Under the pieces are notes generated by a model. It was not told where the DNA came from, did no database searches, and worked only from the letters and a program-made list of their open reading frames with translations. Of a stretch of DNA of 64,000 bases, positions 51,407 to 59,989 are shown piece after piece. The first letter of the stretch is position 1, and each line of letters begins with the position of its first letter. The DNA comes from Akkermansiaceae bacterium UBA2381 (GTDB lineage Bacteria; Verrucomicrobiota; Verrucomicrobiia; Verrucomicrobiales; DEV007): NCBI GenBank assembly GCA_002344215.1, contig DDSV01000026.1:1-64000 (forward strand), in the 5' to 3' direction. The translations under genes were made by a program, and so were the position numbers.

Positions 51407-52168
51407 TCAGGAGTCATGTTCCTCGTTCTCCCTCTTCTGCATCGCGGCACTGAACGCTGAGGCGAGGATGCCGGTGGGCATCGCGATAAGGCCGATCCCG
51501 GTCAGCGCGGTGAATGAGGCAAACACTTTGCCGAGCGGAGTCATGGGCACGCAGTCTCCGTAACCGACCGTGGTCAGCGTGGCGATTGACCACCACATGG
51601 AACGGGGAATGCTCCCGTAGACTTCCGGCTGTCGATCACCCTCGATCAGATAGAGGGCGGAGGCAGAGGCGAGTAGCAGGCCGAAGGCGATGAAGAGACT
51701 GACGAGCAATTCGAAGCGTCGTTCTGCGATTGCCTCACCGATGTTCTTGAGCGCTTTGGAATACTTTCCGAGTTTGGCCAGTCGCAGCAGACGAATCAGC
51801 CGCAGAAGCCGTAGAAGTGATCCCTCAAGTCCGAGAAAGGCCATGCCCATGGAAAGAATGACGATCAGGTCAAGAATCGCTACCGGTGAGAGCGCATAGG
51901 CAAGTCGCGAACGATTTTTCGGATTTTCAGGGGCGGTCCAAATACGCAGCAGGTATTCAACGGAGAAAAATACCAGCATGAACGCCTCCGACCATTGGAA
52001 GATCCTCCGGTGCGGTTCATAGATCGTCACCTCGGTCTCCAGAATGACGAAAATCGTGGACACCAGGATGACGGCGGCGATGACCTTGTTAGCGGTAGAG
52101 ATGCCGGGTCCGTTGCCCAGTTCGACAACGAGGTGCCGGGCGATGCGTCTTCTCAGGCTTTCTTTCAT
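51407..52168 (-). CDS. Voltage-gated potassium channel
   Basis: 253 residues. S1-S4 segments are visible, with the voltage-sensor S4 rich in Arg (LLRLLRLIRLLRLAKLGKY). The pore loop has TTVGYGD, the K+ filter, between S5 and S6 (LLASASALYLIEG and GIGLIAMPTGILASAFSAA). It is a Kv-type monomer that should form a tetramer in the inner membrane. It converges with the lipoprotein gene. Confidence 0.92.
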   Translation of the reverse strand: MKESLRRRIARHLVVELGNGPGISTANKVIAAVILVSTIFVILETEVTIYEPHRRIFQWSEAFMLVFFSVEYLLRIWTAPENPKNRSRLAYALSPVAILDLIVILSMGMAFLGLEGSLLRLLRLIRLLRLAKLGKYSKALKNIGEAIAERRFELLVSLFIAFGLLLASASALYLIEGDRQPEVYGSIPRSMWWSIATLTTVGYGDCVPMTPLGKVFASFTALTGIGLIAMPTGILASAFSAAMQKRENEEHDS

Positions 52169-52352
52169 GAGGGTCGTTTTTCCTATTTTCGTTGATCGTC
52201 TCCCTATTTTTCCAAATTTAAAGTCCGGGATTGTTCCTTAAGACGATTTATCCCGACAGGGAGGGATTCGCGTCCCGCTGGTTGCCAATTTCGTAATCCA
52301 CCGTTAGAGAAGTGCTGGCGCCCGGGTCTCCCTGATCCCGGACGCAGAATCC

Positions 52353-53366
52353 ATGGAAGACTTCGCCTTCATTAAACTCGGTCCCGGACGCTATCTCTGC
52401 GGCCTCGGGCCGTTTAGTGCCCGCGATTCGGCCCCGGGCGCCGGGGAGACGGCGTTTTACCGGAACAACTTCGAACTCTCCGATCCCGCCCCATGGAAGG
52501 TTCCAACACGCGTTTTTGAGACCGATGATCTCCGCATCCTTCTCCCGGACAACGGGGCCACGCCGCTCCCTGAGATTGCCTGGTCGGGATTGGGTGATAC
52601 AGACGTGAGGGGCATCTTCGACGAGATCCTCGGACAGATTCATTCCGGTAAACTTAAGAAATCAGTGCCTGTCCTGACTGAGCGGGGCATTCTCCACCGG
52701 GGCGAACCTGCGGCGCTCGTCAAGGCGATCATCGCCGCTCCCGAGATGCTCTGGGGCTACGGATTCCGTGAAGGCGGAAAGGGCGTCATCGGGGCGACCC
52801 CGGAGCAGCTCTTCACGGTTCGGGACGGCATTCTCGAAACGATGGCCCTTGCGGGGACCGCTCCACGTCATGAGATCCACGACTTCCCCAACGATCCAAA
52901 GGAGATCAGGGAGCATGAGCTCGTCGCCGATTACCTTGAAGAACTGCTGACACCGTTTGGTCAGGTTGAGCGCGGGCCGCGTCTGCTCCTCGATCTCGGC
53001 TCGATGATCCATTTTCTCACCCGGCTTCGAGTGCGGATCGCCGATCCTGACACTGACCTCAACGCCCTGGTGAGGTGCCTTCATCCCACTCCGGCGCTCG
53101 GGGCCTGTCCCCGGGGAGACGGGGCATTGCGTCAACTCGTTGAATACCGGCATCGTCTCGGGGTGCCTGAACATTTTGGTGCTCCTTTCGGCGCGGTTCA
53201 CGAGGGCTTTTTCCAGGTTCTCGTGGCGATCCGGAATCTCTCATGGGATGGTCGCGATGTTTTCCTCCCAAGTGGAGTTGGTCTCGTCGAGGGCAGCCGC
53301 TTTGATCGCGAATGGCGCGAACTGGCCCTGAAACGAAATTCGGTCAAATCCCTCCTCGGAGTCTAG
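52353..53366 (+). CDS. menF: Isochorismate synthase
   Basis: 337 residues of the chorismate-binding enzyme family, starting the menaquinone group. Signature segments: AALVKAIIAAPEMLWGY, GATPEQLFTVRDG, LAGTAPR, EIREHELVADYLEELL and CLHPTPALGACPRGDG. It turns chorismate into isochorismate. Shorter than E. coli MenF (431 residues), but the catalytic region is complete. A 10-nt gap leads to menD. Confidence 0.9.
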   Translation: MEDFAFIKLGPGRYLCGLGPFSARDSAPGAGETAFYRNNFELSDPAPWKVPTRVFETDDLRILLPDNGATPLPEIAWSGLGDTDVRGIFDEILGQIHSGKLKKSVPVLTERGILHRGEPAALVKAIIAAPEMLWGYGFREGGKGVIGATPEQLFTVRDGILETMALAGTAPRHEIHDFPNDPKEIREHELVADYLEELLTPFGQVERGPRLLLDLGSMIHFLTRLRVRIADPDTDLNALVRCLHPTPALGACPRGDGALRQLVEYRHRLGVPEHFGAPFGAVHEGFFQVLVAIRNLSWDGRDVFLPSGVGLVEGSRFDREWRELALKRNSVKSLLGV

Positions 53367-53376
53367 TCAGGGCCGC

Positions 53377-54942
53377 ATGACCGTGAATTCCAGGCTTGCT
53401 GCGACGACTCTGGGACACCTCGCCGGGCTGGGTGTTACGGAATTCGTCATCTGCGCCGGGGCACGAAACGCGCCGCTCGTGATGTCTCTTCTGGCGACTT
53501 GTCAGGAGAAAGGGTTAAAGGTCTATCATCACTTTGACGAGCGTCCCGCCGCCTTCTTTGCGATGGGACTTGCGAAGAGATCAGGCCATCCGGTCGCGGT
53601 CCTGACAACCTCCGGCACCGCTGTTGCGGAATTGCTTCCCGCGACGATTGAGGCCTACTACTCGGGCATTCCGCTCATTCTCGTGACGGCGGATCGACCG
53701 TCCTCATTCCGCGGAAGCGGGGCGCCGCAGGCCATCGAGCAACCGGGGATATTCGGGCCCTATGCGCCTGTAGCGCTCGATATCGGGGGGGAGGGGGATT
53801 TTGCCGGTCTGTCAGGGTGGTCGCGGAGAGAACCCCTGCATCTCAACCTCTGTTTTGAAGAGCCAGGCCCGGGAGAGTGTTGTCAGGAGTGGGAGCCGGT
53901 CATGCTTCCGGAACCATTGGTAACGGAATCAGGAGACGTCGGAAAGATTCTTTCCTCCTTCTGCAAAGGGACTGATCGTCTCATCGTTCTCCTCGGGGAA
54001 TTGCCGAGGGCCTGGCGTGACTCCGTGGAGGCTTTTCTCCTTGCCCTGGGAGCCCCCGTCTGGGCCGAAGCGACCAGCGGCTTGCGTGAGAGTGCCCGCC
54101 TTTGCGAGCAGATGATCCGTTCCGAGTCACTCGTTGCGGGTCTTGGCCCGAGACAGGTCCTACGGATCGGCGGAGTGCCCAGCCTTCGGTTCTGGCGCGA
54201 CCTTGAAAAGAGGACGGATATCGAGGTGCTTTCATTGAGCTCGTGCGACTTTTCCGGTCTGGCGAGATTGAGCCGGCACTTCGTTCGTGATGAGTTTCCC
54301 GCGATCACCATGGAACAACGGACCCGGGTGGACGGGTTGCCTCCGTTCACTGACGCGAAACTTGAAGACTCCCTGACAAAACACTACTCCGCAGAGCCCT
54401 CGATGGTGCGTGAGCTTTCCCGGCACATTCCCCGGGAAGCGCTCGTCTTTCTGGGCAACAGTCTTCCCATTCGCGAATGGAATCTCGCCGCGTCTTTTGA
54501 GATCCCGCATCCCCGCGCCTACGCGAGTCGCGGGGCGAACGGAATTGACGGCCAGATTGCGACCTTTCTCGGCCTTTCCGAGGGGGAGGGGGAGGGGGAA
54601 GCATGGGGGATCTTCGGCGATCTCACGGCTCTCTACGATCTCAATGCTCCGGCCCTGATCGGCCAACTTGGCCGCGGGAGACGGCGTGTCGTGATTCTCA
54701 ACAATGGCGGGGGACGCATCTTCTCCCGCCTTCCCTCCATGGCCGGACTGACTGAACCGCATAAGCAGGTGACCGAAAACCGGCACTCGCGGCACTTCGA
54801 GAACTGGGCTGCGATGTGGGACCTGGCATACGTTCGCTGGCCGGCGGGCGATCCCTTTCCTGAAATCAGTGGAGAAACTGTCGTTATCGAAATCATTCCT
54901 GACGAGCAGAGCACGGAAGCCTTCTGGGCGGCACGAAAATGA
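53377..54942 (+). CDS. menD: SEPHCHC synthase MenD
   Basis: 521 residues of the thiamine-diphosphate enzyme MenD. Segments: FVICAGARNAPLVMSLL, HHFDERPAAFFAMGLAKRSG with the ThDP Glu region, LTTSGTAVAELLPATIEAYY, TADRPSSFRGSGAPQAIEQP, and NNGGGRIFSRLPS. It condenses isochorismate with 2-oxoglutarate. It overlaps menH by 4 nt (ATGA), so the two are translationally coupled. Confidence 0.94.
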   Translation: MTVNSRLAATTLGHLAGLGVTEFVICAGARNAPLVMSLLATCQEKGLKVYHHFDERPAAFFAMGLAKRSGHPVAVLTTSGTAVAELLPATIEAYYSGIPLILVTADRPSSFRGSGAPQAIEQPGIFGPYAPVALDIGGEGDFAGLSGWSRREPLHLNLCFEEPGPGECCQEWEPVMLPEPLVTESGDVGKILSSFCKGTDRLIVLLGELPRAWRDSVEAFLLALGAPVWAEATSGLRESARLCEQMIRSESLVAGLGPRQVLRIGGVPSLRFWRDLEKRTDIEVLSLSSCDFSGLARLSRHFVRDEFPAITMEQRTRVDGLPPFTDAKLEDSLTKHYSAEPSMVRELSRHIPREALVFLGNSLPIREWNLAASFEIPHPRAYASRGANGIDGQIATFLGLSEGEGEGEAWGIFGDLTALYDLNAPALIGQLGRGRRRVVILNNGGGRIFSRLPSMAGLTEPHKQVTENRHSRHFENWAAMWDLAYVRWPAGDPFPEISGETVVIEIIPDEQSTEAFWAARK

Positions 54943-55628
54943 GTGATCCGGTGAGACCTCTCGTTGCCCTCCACGGGAATCTCGGTTCAACCGCCGACTG
55001 GGAGGCGCTCTCGTTGCAGGGGCTACAGGCCATCGATCTCTGGAGTTTTTCCTCGCTCTCATTCGGCGAGTTCGCCGACGAATTGGCGACCACTTTGACC
55101 GAGGGGTTGGAAAGGCCCTTTCTCGTTGGTTATTCCCTCGGTGGACGTCTTGCTCTGCATGCCATGGCAAGACATCCGGAGCGATGGAGTGGGGCCCTTA
55201 TTCTATCAGCGCATCCGGGGCTGTGCTGCGTTGAGGACAGGCTTGCCCGTCGCATTTCGGATGAGATCCGGGCTCGTGATGCCAGGGAGATGGAATGGGG
55301 AGCCTTTGTTGAAAAGTGGAATCGACAAGCTGTTCTCGAAGGGGGCTCTGCAAATTCATCTCAGCTCGCCCTCGAACCCCGCCGCGAAGCCATCGCATGC
55401 GCTTTCGAATCCTGGTCGCTCGGTCGTCAGGAGGACCTGCGCCGGAGCCTTTCGTCTTTTCGCTCACCGGTGAGGTGGATTACGGGAGAGAAGGACGAAA
55501 AGTTTACCCGACTCGGGGCTGAAATGGAGGACGTTTTTGCGAACTTTCACCATGTCGTCATTCCCGGATGCGGGCATCGGGTGCTCCAGGAAGAGCCGGG
55601 TGAGGTGGTTCGCGCATTGAACGGATAG
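54939..55628 (+). CDS. menH: SHCHC synthase MenH (alpha/beta hydrolase)
   Basis: 229 residues of the alpha/beta-hydrolase fold. LVALHGNLGSTADWE, then GYSLGGRLALHAM with the Ser nucleophile, and a late PGCGHRVLQEEPG with the catalytic His. It eliminates pyruvate from SEPHCHC to SHCHC. The gene follows menD with 4-nt overlap and its stop is 36 nt from the convergent ada-like gene. Confidence 0.88.
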   Translation: MSDPVRPLVALHGNLGSTADWEALSLQGLQAIDLWSFSSLSFGEFADELATTLTEGLERPFLVGYSLGGRLALHAMARHPERWSGALILSAHPGLCCVEDRLARRISDEIRARDAREMEWGAFVEKWNRQAVLEGGSANSSQLALEPRREAIACAFESWSLGRQEDLRRSLSSFRSPVRWITGEKDEKFTRLGAEMEDVFANFHHVVIPGCGHRVLQEEPGEVVRALNG

Positions 55629-55663
55629 GAGACTGGATTGCTACCCTGTCAGCCCCCGAAGAG

Positions 55664-56497
55664 TTAAGCCGGTCTCTGAAGCCTGACCCCCTCCAGGGCG
55701 AGGATCGCTCGTTTCCTACCGACGCCCCACCGGTATCCGGAGATCGCTCCGGTCTCGCGGATGACACGATGGCAGGGAATGAGAATGGCGACAGGATTCG
55801 AGCCGACTGCCGTTCCTACGGCGCGGGCTGCTCCGGGGCGACGGATCGCTTCAGCAATACGTCCATAAGTCGAGAGTGATCCTGACGGCAGGGCGAGGAG
55901 CGCCCGCCAAACCTGAACCTGAAAGGCGGATCCCTTCACCCAGGCACGAAGCGGTGAAGCTGGCTCAGACCCATCCGCCTTTTCGAAGATCCCGGCGAGG
56001 CGTTGTGCCGCAAAAACGTCATCTCGGAACCATTCGGCACGTGGCCAGATTGCCCGAACGGTTTGCGGGCTAGGCGCCGATTCGACAAAGGAGAGCAGGC
56101 ATATCCCCCGGGATGACTCTCCGAGCAGGCAGAGCCCCAGAGCTGAAGGGGCGACTCCCCAGCGGATTTCCATTCCGGCTCCGCCTTCTTTGATTTCACC
56201 GGGAGTTGCCGCTTCCAGAGAAACACAAAGGTCATGGAGTCGACCCGGCCCGGAGAGCCCCGACTCGATCGCCGCGTCAAACACCGCATCCCCGCGGAGG
56301 AGGCGTTCCTTTGCGTCGACGAGAGTCAGGCATTTCACAAAATCCTTGGGAGTAACTCCGACCCAGCGGACAAATTCACGATGAAAGTGAGATTCCGACA
56401 AGCCTGAGAGTGCTGCCATCTCCGTGAGAGAGGGTTGCAAGGTGGCGTTCTCGTCAAGCCAATGAATCAGCCGCTCCATGCGGGCGTAGGAGGTCAT
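55664..56497 (-). CDS. Ada-like O6-alkylguanine methyltransferase with HTH
   Basis: 277 residues. The N-terminal half is an AraC-type HTH (MAALSGLSESHFHREFVRW, VGVTPKDFVKCL). The C-terminal half is a methylguanine-DNA methyltransferase: FQVQVWRALLALPSGSLSTY, RAVGTAVGSNPVAILIPCHRVI with the acceptor Cys in PCHRVI. It repairs alkylated DNA and may regulate transcription, as Ada does; the N-terminal Cys4 zinc region of E. coli Ada is absent. The frame is open to 56569, but ATG 56497 starts at the HTH. It lies on the minus strand inside the men group. Confidence 0.85.
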   Translation of the reverse strand: MTSYARMERLIHWLDENATLQPSLTEMAALSGLSESHFHREFVRWVGVTPKDFVKCLTLVDAKERLLRGDAVFDAAIESGLSGPGRLHDLCVSLEAATPGEIKEGGAGMEIRWGVAPSALGLCLLGESSRGICLLSFVESAPSPQTVRAIWPRAEWFRDDVFAAQRLAGIFEKADGSEPASPLRAWVKGSAFQVQVWRALLALPSGSLSTYGRIAEAIRRPGAARAVGTAVGSNPVAILIPCHRVIRETGAISGYRWGVGRKRAILALEGVRLQRPA

Positions 56498-56571
56498 GAC
56501 CGAAAGTAGGGCGTTGCGGGAAGCTGACCACCCGATTCTTGCTGGGAGTTGAGGCTGCAAGCGGTCCACAT

Positions 56572-56643
56572 CCCGGGGCGTTCTCGACCCGGAGCATTAA
56601 GAGTGTTCCCGGGGCGTTCTCGACCCGGAGCATTAAGAGTGTT
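56572..56643. repeat. Tandem duplication of a 36-bp unit
   Basis: The unit 56572-56607 is repeated exactly at 56608-56643. It begins CCCGGGGCG and ends GAGTGTT, and contains the inverted segment CCGGG/CCCGG. It lies just after the stop of the lipoprotein gene on the minus strand. Confidence 0.9.
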
Positions 56644-56645
56644 CT

Positions 56646-57191
56646 CTATTTCGACCTGAGAAGTCTGATCTCCTCATTCACCGCTTTGAGCTCAAGAGTG
56701 AGTTTATCGCGTTTCCGATTCAGCGAACTCATCTTGGAGGGGGCTTTCAGATATTTTGGAATCTCTTCGGCAATGAGATCGAGTTCTTTCATGATCTCAT
56801 TTCGCCGGTCGACTGCAAAACCAAGTGGGCCGCTGGCGTTGGTCAAATCCTCTTCGGAGGATCTTTTTTCAGGTGGAGGCGAGGCCATTGGCAGGCTGGC
56901 GACAAAGGATTGATCCTCTTTCGACAGATTGGTGACGGGAATCGTAAATCTTTCGCGATCACTTTTACGAACCAGAGTGACAGAGCTGTCGCTCCTACCA
57001 ATGATGGTCACCTCCAGTCGTCTTCCTTTGGAATCCGTGATGGTGCGAGATACCGAAAGTCCTCCTGATTCCGTTTCCTGCGTTTCGAGAGAGGGGAAGC
57101 AGGACGATAATAGAAAGGCACTCCCGATTGACAGAATGGCGAGACCCGAAAAATGCCTATAAATGATCAGGATCATGCTGATAAAATGCAA
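56646..57191 (-). CDS. Lipoprotein with SHD1-like domain and coiled coil
   Basis: 181 residues with a lipoprotein signal (FLLSSC then FPS). Residues about 45-100 resemble the SLA1-homology/SHD1 type, common in Planctomycetota: SRTITDSKGRRLEVTIIGRS and IPVTNLSKEDQSFVASL. The C-terminal 60 residues are a charged coiled coil (NRKRDKLTLELKAVNEEIRLL). Location: outer-membrane or periplasmic side (inference). The ada-like gene is downstream on the same strand after the 36-bp repeats. Function unknown. Confidence 0.65.
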   Translation of the reverse strand: MHFISMILIIYRHFSGLAILSIGSAFLLSSCFPSLETQETESGGLSVSRTITDSKGRRLEVTIIGRSDSSVTLVRKSDRERFTIPVTNLSKEDQSFVASLPMASPPPEKRSSEEDLTNASGPLGFAVDRRNEIMKELDLIAEEIPKYLKAPSKMSSLNRKRDKLTLELKAVNEEIRLLRSK

Positions 57192-57324
57192 ATTATATCA
57201 GAATTAGACAAGGATTTTAGTCCTGGTTCAGTGTTCTATCTCCTGATTCCTTCTGAGATCGATTTACCGGACCTCGCGAACGTGAGTTGACGTAATCCCT
57301 CTCCGAGAAGACGCTCCCGCATTC

Positions 57325-58143
57325 ATGAATTGGATAACCGCCCACGAATTTGAAGACCTCCGCTATGAAACCTCGGAGGATGGACAGATCGCGAAGATCA
57401 CGATTAACCGGCCCGAAGTTCGCAATGCTTTCCGTCCCCAGACGGTGAAGGAAATGCTCGTTGCCTTTGAAATGGCTCACGAGGATCCCACCGTAGGGGT
57501 CGTCATCCTCACCGGGGAGGGCGATCTTGCTTTTTGTTCGGGTGGGGATCAGAAGGTGCGAGGTCACGCCGGTTATGTCGGGGATGACGGTATCCCAAGG
57601 CTGAATATTCTCGATGTGCAGAAGAAGATCCGTTCTCTACCGAAGCCGGTCGTGGCGATGGTGGCGGGTTATGCGATCGGGGGTGGGCATGTCCTCCATG
57701 TCGTCTGTGATCTCACCATTGCCGCGGACAATGCGAAATTCGGCCAGACCGGTCCGAAGGTGGGTTCTTTTGACGGGGGGCTTGGATCGAGCTATCTCGC
57801 CCGAATCGTCGGGCAGAAGAAGGCGCGCGAAATTTGGTTTCTCTGTCGCCAGTACGATGCACAGCAGGCTCTCGAAATGGGGCTGGTCAATACGGTGGTG
57901 CCGCTTGCACAACTGGAGGAGGAAACGGTGAAATGGTGCCGTGAGATGCTTGATCATTCACCGCTTGCGCTGCGGTGCCTTAAGACTGCCCTCAATGCCG
58001 ACTGTGACGGTCAAATGGGGCTGCTCGACCTCGCTGGAAATGCGACCCTCCTTTATTACATGTCCGAAGAGGCGAAAGAGGGAAAAAATGCCTTCGTCGA
58101 AAAGCGGAAACCGGACTTTTCCAAATTTCCGCGAGTTCCCTGA
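57325..58143 (+). CDS. menB: 1,4-dihydroxy-2-naphthoyl-CoA synthase
   Basis: 272 residues of the crotonase fold with MenB-specific segments: RPEVRNAFRPQTVKEML, FCSGGDQKVRGHAGYVG, VVAMVAGYAIGGGHVLHVVC, FGQTGPKVGSFDGGLGSSYL and EGKNAFVEKRKPDFSKFPR. It closes the second ring of the naphthoquinone from OSB-CoA. It reopens the men group on the plus strand after the two opposite-strand genes. A 50-nt gap leads to menA, with heptamers in it. Confidence 0.95.
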   Translation: MNWITAHEFEDLRYETSEDGQIAKITINRPEVRNAFRPQTVKEMLVAFEMAHEDPTVGVVILTGEGDLAFCSGGDQKVRGHAGYVGDDGIPRLNILDVQKKIRSLPKPVVAMVAGYAIGGGHVLHVVCDLTIAADNAKFGQTGPKVGSFDGGLGSSYLARIVGQKKAREIWFLCRQYDAQQALEMGLVNTVVPLAQLEEETVKWCREMLDHSPLALRCLKTALNADCDGQMGLLDLAGNATLLYYMSEEAKEGKNAFVEKRKPDFSKFPRVP

Positions 58144-58149
58144 GGCGAA

Positions 58150-58178
58150 GGTTGAAGGTTTGAAGTTTCAGGTTTCAA
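58150..58178 (-). repeat. Short heptamer array between menB and menA
   Basis: On the minus strand TTGAAAC, CTGAAAC, TTCAAAC and the near copy TTCAACC. Same motif as the 28564 array. It fits exactly into the menB-menA gap. Confidence 0.7.
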
Positions 58179-58193
58179 CTGCTTGATGAAAGG

Positions 58194-59072
58194 ATGAACG
58201 CTTGGATTCTCGCCGCTCGCCCCAAGACTTTGCCCGCGGCGGTGGTGCCGGTGTGGGTGGGGGCCATGCCCCTGCTGATCGATGACGATCCCTTTTCGGG
58301 TTCGTGGTTTCTCTTCTGGTGCACCCTCGCAAGCTGCCTTTGTATCCAGATTGCGACCAATTTGTTCAACGATGCGATCGATCATCGCAAGGGTGCCGAC
58401 ACGGCGAAGCGGATCGGGCCGAGGAGAGTGACGGCGTCCGGGATGCTTTCACCCGGGATGGTCCTGCTCGGGGCGCTTGGTTTTTGTCTCGCTGCGACGC
58501 TCATTGCGATCCCGATGCTCCTCGATCGGGGATGGCCCCTGCTGGTGATCGGGGTAGTCTCCCTGTATTTCTCCTACGGATACACCGGTGGTCCAATTCC
58601 ACTCGCGTATCGGGGTATGGGGGAATTGTTTGTGATCCTGTTTTTTGGTTTTGTTGCGGTGTCAGGATCTTATTTTGTCCAATCGGGAGAGTGGGGCGGA
58701 TTGGAGGTTCTGACTCTGGGGTTGCAATGCGGCCTATACTCGAGCGTCCTCATTGCGATCAATAACCTGCGTGATATTGCCGAGGACGAAACCACCGGCA
58801 AGAAGACGCTTGCGGTGCGATTCGGGAAAACCTTTGCGCGGGCCGAGATCGTGACTTTTTGCTTTCTGCCCGTGCTGCTATGGATGGTGATTCTTCCCGA
58901 TAACCTCCTCAGCCTCGCGGTCGGAATCATTCCTGCCTTCGTCGGGGCCATCATCTCTTTTGCGGTGTGTCGCACGGAACCGGGGCCCCGCTACAATCGC
59001 TATCTTGCTCTGGGAGCCTTGCAACTGATCCTCTTCGCACTTGTGGCGACACTTCACTCTGCTTTGCCATGA
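58194..59072 (+). CDS. menA: 1,4-dihydroxy-2-naphthoate polyprenyltransferase
   Basis: 292 residues, UbiA-type membrane prenyltransferase. The first aspartate motif is NLFNDAIDHRKGADTAKR and the second NNLRDIAEDETTGKKTLAVRFG; about eight hydrophobic helices are present. It attaches the polyprenyl chain to DHNA to form demethylmenaquinone. The polyprenyl synthase at 19659 can supply its chain. The stop overlaps the menC start as ATGA. Confidence 0.92.
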   Translation: MNAWILAARPKTLPAAVVPVWVGAMPLLIDDDPFSGSWFLFWCTLASCLCIQIATNLFNDAIDHRKGADTAKRIGPRRVTASGMLSPGMVLLGALGFCLAATLIAIPMLLDRGWPLLVIGVVSLYFSYGYTGGPIPLAYRGMGELFVILFFGFVAVSGSYFVQSGEWGGLEVLTLGLQCGLYSSVLIAINNLRDIAEDETTGKKTLAVRFGKTFARAEIVTFCFLPVLLWMVILPDNLLSLAVGIIPAFVGAIISFAVCRTEPGPRYNRYLALGALQLILFALVATLHSALP

Positions 59073-59989
59073 GCGCCATTCACCTCTGGCGCTACACCCT
59101 GCGATCCATTTCGGCGCTGAACACGGTGAGTGCCCGGACCGAACACGAAGGGGCGTTGCTTCGGGTCGGCGAAGGCTACGGATGCATTCATCCCTGGCCT
59201 GAACTCGGAGACGCGACTTTGTCCGAACAACTTGATCTGCTCGCTTCGGGACAAAGCACCCCGCTGATTCAGCAGGCTTTGCGATGTGCAGAAAAGGATG
59301 GTGCTGCAAGACGCGCGGGCGCTTCTCTGTTTTCCAATCCGGTTCCGGAAAGCCACTGGCTGGCGATGCCTGGAGACAATCCTGAGACTGCGATGGCGGA
59401 AGGGTTTGATTGCGTGAAGTTGAAGATCGGACGCGATCCGAAAGCGGACATTGAGCGGTCCGGGAAATGGGCTGAGGCAGGGTTCCGTCTCCGTTTCGAT
59501 GGAAACGAAAAACTCCCGCTCTTCGATTTTCTTCGCTTCTGGGAATCCCTCGGAGATCTGCGGCGCCAAGTCGACCTCGTGGAGGATCCAATTCCCTGGG
59601 ATCTCGAGACCTGGGCGAACCTCGGTGAGTTTGGTGTCCCCCTCGCAGTGGATCGCGAATCAGAAAGCCGCTTCAGAGAGGGCAATATCGCGGTGATCAA
59701 ACCGGCCCTCTCCGACTGGGTTCCTCCGGGGCAGAGCCGGTTTCTGGTTACTTCCTACATGGATCATGCCCTCGGGCAGATCTGGGCGGCGGCAGAGGCT
59801 TCGAGGCTTGCGGCGGGTCCGGACGCTGGGCGTCTGCTCAAATGTGGATTAATGACGCACCGGTGTTTTGAATCGGATCCCTTTTTTGAGCGGATCCGTT
59901 GTGTAGGATCGAGACTACAGTCGCCGGGTGGAACCGGGCTGGGCTTTGACGATCTGCTGGAAGACCTGCCATGGAAACGACTGAACTAA
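59069..59989 (+). CDS. menC: o-succinylbenzoate synthase MenC
   Basis: 306 residues of the enolase superfamily from ATG 59069. Segments: VKLKIGRDP with the KxK-type Lys, LRFDGNE (metal Asp), DLVEDPIPWD (metal Glu/Asp) and VIKPALSDW with the second catalytic Lys. It dehydrates SHCHC to o-succinylbenzoate. The frame opens earlier (58967) but inside menA. 4-nt overlap with menA and 19-nt overlap with menE show tight coupling. Confidence 0.85.
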   Translation: MSAIHLWRYTLRSISALNTVSARTEHEGALLRVGEGYGCIHPWPELGDATLSEQLDLLASGQSTPLIQQALRCAEKDGAARRAGASLFSNPVPESHWLAMPGDNPETAMAEGFDCVKLKIGRDPKADIERSGKWAEAGFRLRFDGNEKLPLFDFLRFWESLGDLRRQVDLVEDPIPWDLETWANLGEFGVPLAVDRESESRFREGNIAVIKPALSDWVPPGQSRFLVTSYMDHALGQIWAAAEASRLAAGPDAGRLLKCGLMTHRCFESDPFFERIRCVGSRLQSPGGTGLGFDDLLEDLPWKRLN

